NCBI RefSeq assembly: GCF_001468265.1
Contig: NZ_LNRZ01000002.1
Location: 248,001 to 312,000, forward strand
Length of the DNA stretch: 64,000 nucleotides
Reading direction: 5' to 3'
Source: Sphingopyxis sp. H050
Lineage (GTDB): Bacteria; Pseudomonadota; Alphaproteobacteria; Sphingomonadales; Sphingomonadaceae
Positions 1 through 9,490 of this stretch are shown one piece after another. Numbering within the stretch: the stretch's first letter is position 1; each line of letters starts with the position of its first letter. The notes below the pieces were generated by a model. That model was not told where the DNA came from. It did no database searches and worked only from the letters and a program-made list of their open reading frames with translations. The position numbers and the translations under genes are program-made.

Positions 1-327
1 CTTGCGGTCGAGCGCGGTCATGCCGCCGCGGCATGGCGACTTGAACCAGACATGGCTCGGCCCCGATACTTTGGTGGCGAGGATGATCGCGTCGCGGTTC
101 TTGGTCTTCAGCCAGCGACCGACGATCTCTTCGGTCCGGCCGACCCATTTGATGTCGGGCGGCACCGGATAGCCCTCGGCGGTGTCGTAGAAATTGATGC
201 CCTCGTCGAAGCAGCGGTCGAGGATGCGGAATGCTTCGGCCTCATCGGTCTGGCTGCCGAAGGTCATCGTCCCCATGCAGATGTCGGAGACGTGGATGGC
301 GCTTTTTCCAAGGCGGCGGCTTTGCAT
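1..327 (-). CDS. aldo/keto reductase, N-terminal part (runs off left edge)
   Basis: The first 109 codons of a leftward gene whose 3' part lies outside the window. The product starts MQSRRLGKSAIHVSDICMG and carries the family's INFYDTAEGY stretch with the active-site Asp and Tyr, then ATKVSGP where the catalytic Lys strand is expected. Known family role: NAD(P)H-dependent reduction of aldehydes or ketones in the cytosol on a TIM-barrel fold. The ATG at 327 fits the usual length of sequence before the first conserved strand. The substrate cannot be told from this piece. The gene follows the LysE gene on the same strand 63 bases away and could be co-transcribed with it. Confidence 0.85.
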   Translation of the reverse strand, partial: MQSRRLGKSAIHVSDICMGTMTFGSQTDEAEAFRILDRCFDEGINFYDTAEGYPVPPDIKWVGRTEEIVGRWLKTKNRDAIILATKVSGPSHVWFKSPCRGGMTALDRK

Positions 328-362
328 GGCTCTCTTCTCCAATGAGGGGAGCGCCGTCTTTA

Positions 363-379
363 GGTTGCGGATCGCAACC
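363..379 (-). terminator. hairpin after the LysE gene, weak terminator or processing site
   Basis: A perfect 7-bp inverted repeat (GGTTGCG, 3-base loop, CGCAACC) lies between the LysE stop and the aldo/keto reductase start. No good T-run follows on the minus strand, so it may be only a pause or mRNA-stability hairpin. Confidence 0.3.
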
Positions 380-390
380 TTGCAATCGGG

Positions 391-981
391 TCAGATAAGG
401 AGCGCGAGCGATCCGACGAGCAAGGCGGCCATCGTCCAGTTGAAGGCGCGCAGGCGGGCGGGGCTCGACAGCCAGCCGCGCAGCGACACGCCCATCACCG
501 CCCACAGGCTGGTCGAGGGGAGGTTGATGATGCCGAAGACCACCGCCACGAGCAGCACGGCGGCAAAATTGCGATCGGGCGCGTAAAGCGCGATCGCCGA
601 CAATGCCATCGACCAGGCCTTGGGATTGACCCACTGGAACAGCACCGCCTGCAGGAAGCTCATCGGCTTCGCGCGGGCGCCGCCGTCGGTGTCGGGCGCG
701 CCCGCGTTGGCGATCTTCCACGCGAGCCAGAGCAGATAGACGACGCTCATCACCTTGAGCACGATGTTGAGGACGGGAAACATGTCGAACAGCCCCATCA
801 GCCCGACGCCGACGAGGACGATCATCAGCGTGAAGCCGAAACCGACGCCGAGCGCGTGCGGCACCGTGCGGCGCAAGCCGAAGTTGGCGCCCGAGGCCAT
901 GAGCATCATATTGTTCGGTCCCGGCGTGATCGACGAGACGAGCGCGAAGGCGGAGAGCGCGGCAAGCGTGGTCTGGTTCAT
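391..981 (-). CDS. LysE/RhtB family amino-acid exporter
   Basis: A 196-residue inner-membrane protein with about six hydrophobic segments and the N-terminal family signature (ITPGPNNMMLMASGANFG). The conserved NPKAW motif sits in the middle. The family exports amino acids or their derivatives using the proton gradient; the substrate here is unknown. I chose the ATG at 981 over an in-frame TTG at 990 because family members start just before this point. It is divergent from an Lrp/AsnC regulator 74 bases away, the classic LysE-type arrangement in which the regulator senses the amino acid and controls the exporter. Confidence 0.9.
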   Translation of the reverse strand: MNQTTLAALSAFALVSSITPGPNNMMLMASGANFGLRRTVPHALGVGFGFTLMIVLVGVGLMGLFDMFPVLNIVLKVMSVVYLLWLAWKIANAGAPDTDGGARAKPMSFLQAVLFQWVNPKAWSMALSAIALYAPDRNFAAVLLVAVVFGIINLPSTSLWAVMGVSLRGWLSSPARLRAFNWTMAALLVGSLALLI

Positions 982-1055
982 GGCGCGCAATATAATGAGT
1001 TACCAAGCGCGACAGGTTGCAAAGATACGTAGTCATCGGATAGATTGTGCAATCC

Positions 1056-1508
1056 ATGATCAAGATCGATGCCATTGGCCGCAAGATATTGCAGGAATTG
1101 TCGCGTGATGGGCGAATCTCCAACCTCGAACTCGCCGAGCGGGTGGGACTGTCGCCGTCGGCCTGCCTGCGCCGCGTGCAGGAACTCGAACGCAGCGGCG
1201 TGATCAAGGGCTACCGCGCGGTGATCGATCCCGCGAAACTGGGGCTGACCTTCCTCGCCTATGTGACCGTCGGCCTGTCGTCGCATACAAAGAAGTCGCA
1301 GGCCGATTTCGAAGCCGCGATGGCCGATGCGCCCGAGGTGCGCGAATGCCACAACCTGACCGGCGCGATCGAATATCTGCTTCGCGTCGAGACCGCCGAT
1401 CTCGCGTCGTACAAGCATTTCCACACCGAAGTGCTGGGCGTGCTGCCGCAGGTGCATGCGATCACGACCTATGTGCTGATGGAATCACCGAAGGACGAGC
1501 GGGCGTGA
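1056..1508 (+). CDS. Lrp/AsnC family transcriptional regulator
   Basis: A 150-residue protein with an N-terminal winged helix-turn-helix (about residues 5-60, including [19 protein letters not shown]) and a C-terminal RAM ligand-binding domain (about 65-145). Family members are octameric amino-acid-responsive regulators. The ATG at 1056 is preferred to a GTG three codons upstream because the helix 1 pattern ([12 protein letters not shown]) begins here. The divergent LysE-type exporter is its probable target, with the operator in the 74-base gap. The effector amino acid is unknown. Confidence 0.93.
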   Translation: MIKIDAIGRKILQELSRDGRISNLELAERVGLSPSACLRRVQELERSGVIKGYRAVIDPAKLGLTFLAYVTVGLSSHTKKSQADFEAAMADAPEVRECHNLTGAIEYLLRVETADLASYKHFHTEVLGVLPQVHAITTYVLMESPKDERA

Positions 1509-1569
1509 TAGCCCGTGGCCCCGACGATGGCTTCTTGAACCCCGCTCGTACCGACCGCATATCGGTTTC

Positions 1570-2556
1570 ATGACGAAACTCTCCTTCCTCGACCTCGTGC
1601 CCGTGACCGACACCGGCACGGTGACCCAGTCGCTCGCCAACGCCGCCGATCTCGCCCGGCACGCCGAGGCGCTCGGCTATTCGCGCTATTGGGTGGCCGA
1701 GCATCATGGCATGACGGGGATCGCGAGCGCCGCGACCGCGGTCGTGCTCGCGCATCTGGGCCACGCGACCGATCATATTCGCATCGGCTCGGCGGGGATC
1801 ATGCTGCCCAATCATGCGCCGATGGTGATCGCCGAGCAGTTCGGAACGCTCGAAGCGCTGTTTCCCGGCCGCATCGACCTGGGCCTGGGCCGCGCGCCGG
1901 GATCGGATCAGCGGGTGGCCCGTGCGCTGCGCCGGACGCTCGCCAGCGACGAGCGCCAGTTTCCGCAGGACGTGCTCGAGCTGCAGGCGTTTCTGGCCGG
2001 CGACGAACAGCTTGGAATCACAGCGGTGCCGGGGGCGGGCACGCATATCCCGCTGTGGATATTGGGGTCGAGTACCTTCGGCGCGCAGCTCGCGGCGGCG
2101 CTCGGATTGCCCTATGCGTTTGCAAGCCATTTTGCACCCGATGCGCTTGACGAGGCGCTCGACATCTATCGCCGCCAGTTCAAGCCGTCGGCACAATTGT
2201 CCGAGCCCTATACTGCCGCCGCTTTCAACGTCTTCGCCGCCGATACGCGCGAGGAGGCCGAACTGCTGGCCTCGTCACAGCAGCAGGCGTTCGTCGCGCT
2301 GCGCACGGGCAATCCGGGCAAGATGAAGCCGCCGGTCGAAGGCTATAAGGACAGCCTGCCGCCTAACGCGCGCGCGATCCTCGACCATGTGCTGCAATGC
2401 TCGGCGGTCGGGACGGTCGACGATGTCGCGGCCGGGCTGAAGGCCTTCAAGGCGCGCACCGGCGTCGACGAGATCGTCGTTGCGTCGTCGATGTACGATC
2501 ACGAAGCGCGGAAGCATTCGGTCGCGCTCGCGATGGAAGCGGCGAAGTCGCTCTAG
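1570..2556 (+). CDS. LLM class flavin-dependent oxidoreductase
   Basis: A 328-residue luciferase-like monooxygenase. The start (LSFLDLVPV) and the AEHHGM and [11 protein letters not shown] motifs match the MsnO8-type single-subunit branch. The fold is a TIM barrel using reduced FMN supplied by a separate reductase; the substrate is unknown. Length is normal for the family. The stop codon overlaps that of the convergent cation-efflux gene (both use the CTAG at 2553-2556), so the two transcripts must overlap at their 3' ends. Confidence 0.9.
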   Translation: MTKLSFLDLVPVTDTGTVTQSLANAADLARHAEALGYSRYWVAEHHGMTGIASAATAVVLAHLGHATDHIRIGSAGIMLPNHAPMVIAEQFGTLEALFPGRIDLGLGRAPGSDQRVARALRRTLASDERQFPQDVLELQAFLAGDEQLGITAVPGAGTHIPLWILGSSTFGAQLAAALGLPYAFASHFAPDALDEALDIYRRQFKPSAQLSEPYTAAAFNVFAADTREEAELLASSQQQAFVALRTGNPGKMKPPVEGYKDSLPPNARAILDHVLQCSAVGTVDDVAAGLKAFKARTGVDEIVVASSMYDHEARKHSVALAMEAAKSL

Positions 2557-3476
2557 GCTGGAGGCTCGCGCGGATCGGGCCGAAAGCTCAAACTGGCGAG
2601 CCGCCAGGCCAGATCGTCGCCCATCAATTCGGCCGCGGTCGGAACGTCTGTCGGCGTCGCGCAATCGACCTCGGCGGCGATGTAGCGGCCGGTTTCGCGC
2701 AAGCGGACGTCAACTTTGCCGAAGCGCGTGCGAAGCACGGCGATCAACTGCTTCGCATCGTCGGCCAGTTCGTTCGAATCGAGCGCGCGCGGCGTGCCGT
2801 CGAGCAGTTCGGCGATCGCCTGCTTTAGCGCGCCCACCGCGTCCTTGATGATCGAAAGCGAGATGAACAGCGCGGCCGTGGCGTCCGCCCACCACCAACC
2901 GAGCCCGATACCGATGATGCCCGCCATGCCCGCGATCCCGGTCTGCCAGTCGGCTTTCTGCATCAAGGCGTCGGTATGAAGCACCTTGTCCTTTATCTTC
3001 TCCGCCACCGGCTGCTTGAGCCGCCCCAAGATGACGGGTGGGACGACCGAATAAGCAAGCGCCGCAAGCATCAGCCAGCCGAGCCAGATCGTGTGGCCGA
3101 ACAATGTGATGCCGCCGACGCTCGGATGCTCCTGCTTCACAAGTGTCGTGATGCTTTCATAGGCCAGAAAGGCGCCGACCGAGAGCAGTGCGGTTGCGGC
3201 GACGAGGAATGCGAGGCTGTTCGCGCGGCGGTAGCCGAAGGGAAAACGCCGGTTCGGCCGCCGGCGCTCCCAATGCGTCGACAGCAGGAAAACGACCGCG
3301 GGGACGAGGCTTAGCACGTCTTCGATGACCGCGGCCTTCATCGCCTGGCTCGCCCCCATGACCAACCACATGACGAGCACGACGCTCGCCATCCAGCCGA
3401 GGGTCCAATATTCGAGCCGCTCGCCGCGCCGGACATCGGCCGCGATCGCGCGCGGAATGCCGCCGTGAAGGCTCAT
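2553..3476 (-). CDS. cation diffusion facilitator family transporter
   Basis: A 307-residue protein with about five to six transmembrane segments, the family's [14 protein letters not shown] helix, and [12 protein letters not shown], which contains the conserved His and Asp of the fifth segment, then a short cytosolic C-terminal domain. CDF proteins export Zn2+, Co2+, Fe2+ or Mn2+ in exchange for protons; the metal is not evident. The start at 3476 overlaps the stop of the upstream lipoprotein gene by four bases (ATGA), so the two are probably translationally coupled. Confidence 0.85.
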   Translation of the reverse strand: MSLHGGIPRAIAADVRRGERLEYWTLGWMASVVLVMWLVMGASQAMKAAVIEDVLSLVPAVVFLLSTHWERRRPNRRFPFGYRRANSLAFLVAATALLSVGAFLAYESITTLVKQEHPSVGGITLFGHTIWLGWLMLAALAYSVVPPVILGRLKQPVAEKIKDKVLHTDALMQKADWQTGIAGMAGIIGIGLGWWWADATAALFISLSIIKDAVGALKQAIAELLDGTPRALDSNELADDAKQLIAVLRTRFGKVDVRLRETGRYIAAEVDCATPTDVPTAAELMGDDLAWRLASLSFRPDPREPPA

Positions 3477-3910
3477 TCTTCCCGCTCCGCAACCGCGCGA
3501 TCGATAGCGAGGATCAAGGCGTTTTCGCCATTGCGCCGGGCGATACGCAGCACGGGCTGCTTCCCGTCCGCTGGCTCGGCGCGGCCGATCGCTTTCGACA
3601 GCGAAATATCGGCCATCCATGGTGACGCCTTGGCGAAATGGCCGACGACCGCGTCGAGCCGGCCGTCCTCCAGCCAGTGCGGGGCATGTTCGCCATGGAC
3701 GGCGATTTGCACGACGCGCGCGCGGTGGTGTGCGGCATAAGCGCGAAGCAGTGTGAGCGCGGGGGCGGCATCGGGTGTCCCGGGGAGCACCGCGACGCGC
3801 ATCATGCCGCTGCGTTCGATGCGTTCGGTCGTGCCCGACGCGTCGCGGGGCAGGGCGTCGCAGGCGCCGAGCGTCAACGGCAAAGACAGAAGGAAGGCGC
3901 GAAGCATCAT
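3473..3910 (-). CDS. putative lipoprotein with a solute-binding-like domain
   Basis: A 145-residue protein with an export signal and lipobox (LTLGAC, Cys about residue 17), then a region resembling one lobe of family 3 solute-binding proteins (MMRVAVLPGTPDAAP and LEDGRLDAVVGHF are typical strand/helix pairs). At about 130 mature residues it is roughly half a normal binding protein, so it is either a minimal one-lobe protein or a shortened relative. It is the first gene of a two-gene unit with the cation-efflux transporter, which suggests a role in periplasmic metal handling; this is inference. Two tandem ATGs (3910 and 3907) are possible starts. Confidence 0.65.
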   Translation of the reverse strand: MMLRAFLLSLPLTLGACDALPRDASGTTERIERSGMMRVAVLPGTPDAAPALTLLRAYAAHHRARVVQIAVHGEHAPHWLEDGRLDAVVGHFAKASPWMADISLSKAIGRAEPADGKQPVLRIARRNGENALILAIDRAVAEREE

Positions 3911-3958
3911 CGCTGCGAACGCGGCCGGGCGGCTATGGTTGCGCCCATAGGCCCTGTG

Positions 3959-3988
3959 TTGACGCGGCTCCGCGAGCGGCGGTATAGG
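3959..3988 (+). promoter_or_regulatory. candidate sigma-70-type promoter of the arg operon
   Basis: TTGACG (3959-3964), an 18-base spacer and TATAGG (3983-3988) lie upstream of argD. The predicted start near 3995 would place the hairpin at 4004-4028 in the extreme 5' leader. Confidence 0.5.
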
Positions 3989-4003
3989 AGCGGCCCCACC
4001 AAG

Positions 4004-4028
4004 GGCGGCCCGTCGGGGTCGCCTTTTT
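4004..4028 (+). terminator. intrinsic terminator-like hairpin in the argD leader
   Basis: An 8-bp GC stem with one G-U pair, a 4-base loop and five Ts, 30 bases upstream of the argD start codon. No plus-strand gene ends nearby: the upstream gene is divergent. It therefore belongs to the arg transcript and could attenuate it or stabilise its 5' end. Confidence 0.5.
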
Positions 4029-4057
4029 ACTTTTATCGTTCTGGAAAGGTGCCTGAC

Positions 4058-5245
4058 ATGTCGATCACGCCGCTGATGCCCGTTTACCCCCGGTGCGGCG
4101 TGCGTCCGGTGCGAGGCGAAGGCGCTTATCTGATCGGCGAGCGCGGCGAGCGCTATCTCGACTTCGCGAGCGGCATCGCGGTCAATTTGCTCGGCCATGG
4201 CCACCCGCATCTGACCAAGGCGATCGCCGAACAGGCCGCGACGCTGATGCATGTGTCGAACCTCTACGGCAGTCCGCAAGGCGAAGCCTTCGCGCAGCGG
4301 CTGGTCGACAATACATTTGCCGACACCGTCTTCTTCACCAACTCGGGCGCCGAGGCGGTCGAGTGCGCGATCAAGACCGCGCGCGCCTATCATTCGAGCG
4401 CGGGCAATGCGCAGAAGCACACGCTGATTACCTTCAACAACGCCTTCCACGGCCGCACGCTCGGCACGATTTCGGCGACGAACCAGGAAAAGCTGCGCAA
4501 GGGTTTCGATCCGCTGCTGCCGGGCTTCGCCTATGCGCCGTTCGACGATCTCAACGCAGCGCTCGATCTGGTCGATGACAACACCGCGGGCTTCCTGGTC
4601 GAACCGGTGCAGGGCGAGGGCGGCATTCGTCCCGCGTCGCAGCCCTTCCTGCAGGGTCTGCGCGACATCTGCAACGAGCGCGATCTGGTGCTGGTGTTCG
4701 ACGAGGTCCAGTGCGGCGTCGCGCGCACCGGCAGCCTCTATGCCTATGAGCAGTTCGGCGTCGCCCCCGACATCCTCGCGAGCGCGAAGGGTATCGGCGG
4801 CGGCTTCCCGATGGGCGCGTGCCTTGCGACCGAAAAGGCCGCGCGCGGGATGGTGATCGGCACGCACGGTTCGACCTATGGCGGCAATCCGCTCGCGATG
4901 GCGGCCGGGCAGGCGGTGTTCGACGTGATCCTGGAGGATGGCTTCCTCGATCAGGTCAAGACGACCGGCGAGCGGCTCCGCGGCGCGCTCGAGCAGCTGA
5001 TTCCGAACTACGATGCTTTGTTCGAAAGCACACGCGGTCTGGGCTTGATGCTGGGCCTCAAGATGAAGAGCGACAGCCGCGCCTTCGTCGCGCATCTGCG
5101 CGACAATCACGGGCTGTTGACGGTGGCGGCGGGCGACAATGTCGTGCGCATCCTGCCGCCGCTCAACATCGAGCAGGCGCATATCGACGAATGCATCGAG
5201 AAATTGTCGGCAGGCGCGGCGAGCTATACGCCGCCGGAATCCTGA
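4058..5245 (+). CDS. argD: acetylornithine aminotransferase (class III PLP enzyme)
   Basis: A 395-residue PLP-dependent enzyme that converts N-acetylglutamate semialdehyde and glutamate to N-acetylornithine and 2-oxoglutarate in arginine synthesis. Visible landmarks are [10 protein letters not shown] (about 33-42), [12 protein letters not shown] (about 95-106), [13 protein letters not shown] with PLP-contacting Asp215, and SAKGIGGG with the Schiff-base Lys244. The start at 4058 follows a GGAAAGG ribosome site and gives the normal length. It is first in an argD-argF-hslO operon. It may also act as succinyldiaminopimelate aminotransferase, as many ArgD enzymes do. Confidence 0.96.
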   Translation: MSITPLMPVYPRCGVRPVRGEGAYLIGERGERYLDFASGIAVNLLGHGHPHLTKAIAEQAATLMHVSNLYGSPQGEAFAQRLVDNTFADTVFFTNSGAEAVECAIKTARAYHSSAGNAQKHTLITFNNAFHGRTLGTISATNQEKLRKGFDPLLPGFAYAPFDDLNAALDLVDDNTAGFLVEPVQGEGGIRPASQPFLQGLRDICNERDLVLVFDEVQCGVARTGSLYAYEQFGVAPDILASAKGIGGGFPMGACLATEKAARGMVIGTHGSTYGGNPLAMAAGQAVFDVILEDGFLDQVKTTGERLRGALEQLIPNYDALFESTRGLGLMLGLKMKSDSRAFVAHLRDNHGLLTVAAGDNVVRILPPLNIEQAHIDECIEKLSAGAASYTPPES

Positions 5246-5276
5246 TGCTTTCCGTTACCGTGCAGCGGAGGGTCTG

Positions 5277-6200
5277 ATGCGGCACTTCCTCAACCTGTCC
5301 GATGCGGGCGGGGATGCGGTCGCGGCGATGCTTGCCGACGCGATCGATCGCAAGGCGGCGCGCGTGGGTTGGCCGAAAGCGAAGCCCGACGCCGACGCGC
5401 CGCTCGCCGACCATGTGCTGGCGATGGTGTTCGAAAAGAACTCGACCCGCACGCGCGCTTCGTTCGACATCGCGATCCGCCAGCTCGGCGGCGTGCCGAT
5501 GATCCTCGACGCCGGGACGACGCAGCTGGGTCGCGGCGAAACGATCGCCGACACCGCACGCGTGCTGTCGCGCTATGCCGACGCGATCATGATCCGCACC
5601 GATCATCATGACAAGATCGAGGAGCTCGCCGAATATGCGAGCGTTCCGGTCATCAACGGCCTGACCGACCTGTCGCATCCGTGCCAGATCGTCGCCGACC
5701 TGCTGACGATCGTCGAGAGCGGCAAGGCGCTCCCTGGGCTCGAACTCGCGTGGCTCGGCGACGGCAACAATGTGCTCGCGTCGCTCATCGAAGCGGCGGG
5801 CCTGTTCGGCTTCAACGTTCGCGCGGGCGTACCGCAGGGCTATGAGCCAGAGGCGCGCTTCGTCGACGCCGCGCGCGCGAAAGGCGCGCGGATCGACATC
5901 GTCCGCGATGCGCGCGAAGCGGTCGCGGGCGCCGACTTGGTGGTCACCGACACCTGGGTGTCGATGGGACAGGATCATGCGCACAACAAGCTCGCGGCGA
6001 TGGCGCCCTATCAGGTCGACGAGCGGCTGATGGGCCAGGCGAAGAGCGACGCGCTGTTCCTCCATTGCCTGCCGGCGCACCGCGGTGAGGAAGTCGTCGA
6101 CGCCGTGATCGACGGGTCGCAGTCGCGCGTCTGGGACGAGGCGGAAAACCGCGTGCATGCGCAGAAATCGATCCTGTTGTGGGCGCTAGGCAAGTTATGA
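5277..6200 (+). CDS. argF: ornithine carbamoyltransferase
   Basis: A 307-residue cytosolic enzyme making citrulline from ornithine and carbamoyl phosphate. The carbamoyl-phosphate site STRTR is at about 56-60, HPCQ at 134-137, and the ornithine-site [10 protein letters not shown] begins at 263. It lies 31 bases after argD and its stop overlaps the hslO start by four bases. Confidence 0.97.
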   Translation: MRHFLNLSDAGGDAVAAMLADAIDRKAARVGWPKAKPDADAPLADHVLAMVFEKNSTRTRASFDIAIRQLGGVPMILDAGTTQLGRGETIADTARVLSRYADAIMIRTDHHDKIEELAEYASVPVINGLTDLSHPCQIVADLLTIVESGKALPGLELAWLGDGNNVLASLIEAAGLFGFNVRAGVPQGYEPEARFVDAARAKGARIDIVRDAREAVAGADLVVTDTWVSMGQDHAHNKLAAMAPYQVDERLMGQAKSDALFLHCLPAHRGEEVVDAVIDGSQSRVWDEAENRVHAQKSILLWALGKL

Positions 6201-7117
6201 GCGAGACGATCGAAACCTGGTTCGACCAGCCCTTGGTCTTCACCATCGCCGAGCGCCATGTGCGCGGGCGACTGGTGCGGCTTGGCCCGGTGCTGAATAC
6301 GATCATGGCGGCGCACAGCTATCCGCCGGTGGCTGAGAAGCTGCTGGCAGAGGCGCTGGTCCTGACCGTATTGCTCGGCTCGACGCTCAAGACCGAAGGC
6401 GGTCAGCTGACCCTGCAGGCGCAGACCGGCGGCGGCCCCGTCGAATTGCTCGTTTGCGACTACCGGGCCGGCGAGCTGCGCGGCTACCTGAAGTTCGATG
6501 CCGAGCGCCTCGTGGGCGTCGGCCCCGATCCGACGCTCTTCGCGTTGTTCGGCGAAGGTTTCTTGGCGATTACCTTCGACCAGGAAACCACCGGTGAGCG
6601 CTACCAGGGGATCGTTCCCCTCGAAGGCTCGTCGATCGGCGATGCCGCCGAACATTATTTCGAGCAGTCCGAGCAGATCCCGAGCCTGATCAGCCTCGCC
6701 GCGCGGCCCGATCATGAAGCCGGGTGCGTCGCCGGCGGTCTGCTGCTCCAGCATCTGCCCGAGGGCGAGGTCGGGCGCGACCGCCTGCACGTTCGTCACG
6801 ATCATCCCGAATGGGAGCATGCGAAGACGATCGCGGCGACGCTGAAGGATGAAGAGCTGACCGATCCGGCCACTTCGCTCGAAACGCTCGCCTGGCGGCT
6901 ATTTCATGAGGACGAGGTGCGCGTCGAGCCCGGCGCGATTGTTTCGCGCGGATGCCGTTGCAGCGTTGATTATTTCGCGGGCGTGCTCGCGCAATTCCCC
7001 GAGGCCGAGCGCGCCGATATGGCCGACGATGGCAAGATCGTCGTCGATTGCGCCTTTTGCTCGCGGTTCTTCCCGATCCCGCTCGAAGAAATTGCCACGC
7101 ACCATCGCGCCGATTGA
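6197..7117 (+). CDS. hslO: Hsp33 redox-regulated chaperone
   Basis: A 306-residue member of the Hsp33 family, a cytosolic holdase activated by oxidation. The zinc switch is intact: CxC at 253/255 and CxxC at 285/288, near the C-terminus as usual. The ATG at 6197 overlaps the argF stop (ATGA), so translation is likely coupled to arginine genes. That linkage is common in alphaproteobacteria. Confidence 0.95.
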   Translation: MSETIETWFDQPLVFTIAERHVRGRLVRLGPVLNTIMAAHSYPPVAEKLLAEALVLTVLLGSTLKTEGGQLTLQAQTGGGPVELLVCDYRAGELRGYLKFDAERLVGVGPDPTLFALFGEGFLAITFDQETTGERYQGIVPLEGSSIGDAAEHYFEQSEQIPSLISLAARPDHEAGCVAGGLLLQHLPEGEVGRDRLHVRHDHPEWEHAKTIAATLKDEELTDPATSLETLAWRLFHEDEVRVEPGAIVSRGCRCSVDYFAGVLAQFPEAERADMADDGKIVVDCAFCSRFFPIPLEEIATHHRAD

Positions 7118-7254
7118 GCGCTGCAAGCCGCAGTTGCGGCGATGAAGTGAGCCATTCCAGCGCCAAGCGGTTGAATTCGCGTTCGGCGCTTGCTACCTAT
7201 GGTCAAACAGGGTCGCAAATTTGCTCGCTTGCGGGCGGCCGATGGATAGGTGGA

Positions 7255-7662
7255 ATGGCGATCTTCTCTCCCGTAACTCGACTGTCGTTGATTGCGTTCG
7301 GCTGCGCCGCCGCAAGCGCGGTGCCGGCGCAGGCGCCGACGCTGGCCATGCTCGACCGGCTTGAAAAGGGCAGCTGGCAGCTGCGCGAGCGCGGCAAGGA
7401 CGGCGTGCTCCAGACCATGTGTCTGGGCGATGCGCGGCGGATGATCCAGATCGAGCATCCGCGGGCGAGTTGCTCGCGTTATATCATCGAAGACACGCCG
7501 AGTTCGGTAACCGTGCACTACACCTGTCCGGGCGCGGGCCACGGCCGCACGACGATCCGCAGCGAAACCAACCGGCTGGTCCAGATCGATACGCAGGGCA
7601 TTGCCGAGGGCCGGCCTTTCTCGCAGGCGATCGAGGCCCGTCGCATGGGCGCCTGCTCCTAA
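7255..7662 (+). CDS. secreted DUF3617-like protein
   Basis: A 135-residue exported protein with a signal peptide ending around PAQA (residue 24-25), followed by KGSWQLRERG and two Cys pairs typical of DUF3617-type periplasmic proteins common in sphingomonads. The function is unknown. It is the only in-frame ATG before the signal sequence. It stands alone between hslO and queC; a terminator follows at 7745. Confidence 0.65.
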   Translation: MAIFSPVTRLSLIAFGCAAASAVPAQAPTLAMLDRLEKGSWQLRERGKDGVLQTMCLGDARRMIQIEHPRASCSRYIIEDTPSSVTVHYTCPGAGHGRTTIRSETNRLVQIDTQGIAEGRPFSQAIEARRMGACS

Positions 7663-7744
7663 CCGGTTGTTAACCATTCTTCGCTAGACGGGAGTCACGA
7701 CGCACCGATGTGTGTCCTTCTCCCTAACGGCTTTATGCCGAACT

Positions 7745-7777
7745 GGGCCGTGCAGCCAACGCCGCGCGGCCCGTTTT
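7745..7777 (+). terminator. intrinsic terminator, or attenuator ahead of queC
   Basis: A 9-bp GC stem (7745-7753 with 7764-7772, one G-U pair) is followed by GTTTTCTTT. It lies 83 bases after the DUF3617-like gene and 55 bases before queC. The simplest reading is termination of the upstream gene. Confidence 0.6.
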
Positions 7778-7831
7778 CTTTGGTGCGGTGCAGCACTTGC
7801 GCGCCCGGCGGCACGGGCCTATCTGGCGCCG

Positions 7832-8515
7832 ATGCAGCAAGTTTCCGGAAAAACGGTGATCGTCCTCCTGTCGGGCGGGCTCGACTCGATGGTTTGTGCC
7901 GGGCTGGCGCGTGAGGCCGGCGCGCGGATCGTCGCGCTGACGATCGACTATAACCAGCGCCACCGGGTGGAACTGGAGTCCGCGGCGCGGATCGCCGCCA
8001 CGATCGGCGCGGGCGAACATATCGTCCTGCCGCTCGACCTTCGCCGCTTCGGCGGGTCGGCGCTGACCGACGACATCGACGTGCCGAAGGACGGCGTCGG
8101 GCCCGACATTCCCGTCACCTATGTGCCCGCGCGCAACCTGATCTTCCTGTCGTTGACGCTCGGCCTCGCCGAGGCGCGGCAGGCGCGGGACATTGTGATC
8201 GGGGTGAACGCGCTCGACTATTCGGGCTATCCCGACTGCCGCCCCGAATTCATCCAGGGCTTCGAGAATTTGGCTGCGCTGGCAACGCGCGACGGGGACA
8301 AGGGTGTCGATTTCCATATCCACGCGCCGCTGCAACATATGACCAAGGCCGACATCGCCGCCGAAGCTGCGCGCCTCGGCCTCGATGCCGGGATGAGCTG
8401 GTCCTGCTACGATCCGACGCCTGAAGGACTGCATTGCGGCTCCTGCGACAGCTGCCGTCTGCGCAGCAAGGGCTTTGTCGACGCGGGACTGCCCGATCCG
8501 ACGCACTACGCATGA
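7832..8515 (+). CDS. queC: 7-cyano-7-deazaguanine synthase
   Basis: A 227-residue enzyme converting 7-carboxy-7-deazaguanine to preQ0 with ATP and ammonia, in queuosine synthesis. It has the PP-loop SGGLDS at residues 14-19 and a C-terminal zinc-binding cluster (HCGSCDSC). The start at 7832 places the PP-loop at the usual distance. The stop overlaps the queE start by four bases. Confidence 0.96.
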   Translation: MQQVSGKTVIVLLSGGLDSMVCAGLAREAGARIVALTIDYNQRHRVELESAARIAATIGAGEHIVLPLDLRRFGGSALTDDIDVPKDGVGPDIPVTYVPARNLIFLSLTLGLAEARQARDIVIGVNALDYSGYPDCRPEFIQGFENLAALATRDGDKGVDFHIHAPLQHMTKADIAAEAARLGLDAGMSWSCYDPTPEGLHCGSCDSCRLRSKGFVDAGLPDPTHYA

Positions 8516-9144
8516 GCTACGCGGTCAAAGAGATTTTCCTCACGCTGCAAGGCGAGGGCGCGCAGGCGGGCCGCCGCGCGGTGTTCTGCCGATTTGCCGG
8601 CTGCAACCTATGGACGGGCCGCGAGCAGGACCGCGCGCAGGCAATCTGCAAATTCTGCGACACCGATTTCGTCGGCACCGACGGGACGCTTGGTGAAAAA
8701 TACAGGACGGCTGAAGCATTGGCGGCGACGATCGCCGAGAGCTGGGGCTCGGGCGCCGACGACCGCTATGTCGTGCTGACCGGCGGCGAGCCGATGCTGC
8801 AGGTGGACGAGGCGCTGATCGACGCGCTCCATGCCGAAGGCTTCACCATCGCGATCGAAAGCAACGGCACGCAAGTCGTGCCGCGCAGCATCGACTGGAT
8901 CTGCATCAGCCCGAAGGCAGGCAGCGCGTTGATTCAGAAGAGCGGTGACGAACTCAAGCTCGTCTGGCCGCAACCGGGCAGCGATGTCGAGGCGCTCGCC
9001 GAACTCGACTTTGCGCATCGTCTGATCCAGCCGCTCGACGATCCGAACGCGGCCGCGAATGTGCAGGCATGCATCGATCTGGTGATGGCCGATCCGCGCT
9101 GGCGCCTGTCGCTGCAGACGCACAAAAGCCTCGGGCTGCGCTAG
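8512..9144 (+). CDS. queE: 7-carboxy-7-deazaguanine synthase (radical SAM)
   Basis: A 210-residue radical-SAM enzyme that forms 7-carboxy-7-deazaguanine from 6-carboxytetrahydropterin. The cluster-binding cysteines are C31, C46 and C49, a Cx14CxxC pattern instead of the usual Cx3Cx2C; this variant is known in the Burkholderia-type QueE group. The LTGGEP motif follows. It overlaps queC by four bases, so they form one operon. It ends two bases before the convergent lipoprotein gene. Confidence 0.95.
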   Translation: MSYAVKEIFLTLQGEGAQAGRRAVFCRFAGCNLWTGREQDRAQAICKFCDTDFVGTDGTLGEKYRTAEALAATIAESWGSGADDRYVVLTGGEPMLQVDEALIDALHAEGFTIAIESNGTQVVPRSIDWICISPKAGSALIQKSGDELKLVWPQPGSDVEALAELDFAHRLIQPLDDPNAAANVQACIDLVMADPRWRLSLQTHKSLGLR

Positions 9145-9145
9145 A

Positions 9146-9481
9146 TCACTCGCCTTTCTTGGCGGGCGTGTCGGTCGAGATTTTCGCAGTCAGCGGTGGC
9201 GCGGACTCGACCGCCTTCATATCGTCGGCCGCTGCACCTTCGTCGGCCGCATCGGCATTTTCTTCGGACTTCGTGGCTTCCTTCTTGGTGCCATCGTCCG
9301 GAACGCTGTTGTCGACCGCTGTACCGTCGCCCGCAGAATCGTCGAGGATGATCATCGAATCGCTGATCGTACCCGGCTGCACCTCGACCGAATCAAGCTT
9401 GGTCGTCGATTTTCCCGAAGGTTCGTTGCCGCAGGCTGTCAGGACAAGGAGGGGCAGGGCGATGAGGAATGTCCGCGTCAT
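9146..9481 (-). CDS. small acidic lipoprotein of unknown function
   Basis: A 111-residue protein with a clear signal and lipobox (LVLTAC, Cys about residue 17). The mature part is low in complexity and rich in Asp, Glu, Ala, Ser and Thr, with no recognisable domain. It lies 9 bases downstream of lipB on the same strand and is probably co-transcribed with it. Envelope location is the only thing the sequence supports. Confidence 0.65.
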   Translation of the reverse strand: MTRTFLIALPLLVLTACGNEPSGKSTTKLDSVEVQPGTISDSMIILDDSAGDGTAVDNSVPDDGTKKEATKSEENADAADEGAAADDMKAVESAPPLTAKISTDTPAKKGE

Positions 9482-9490
9482 GGGTCGTTC

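Noticed and set aside
3473-5182. Long minus-strand frame of 569 codons opposite argD
   Set aside because: Only its last 145 codons are the lipoprotein gene. The rest mirrors argD codon structure and has no export or domain pattern.
7663-7831. Possible preQ1 riboswitch before queC
   Set aside because: A hairpin and terminator exist, but I could not find the preQ1-I or preQ1-II core sequence. Plain termination of the upstream gene explains it.
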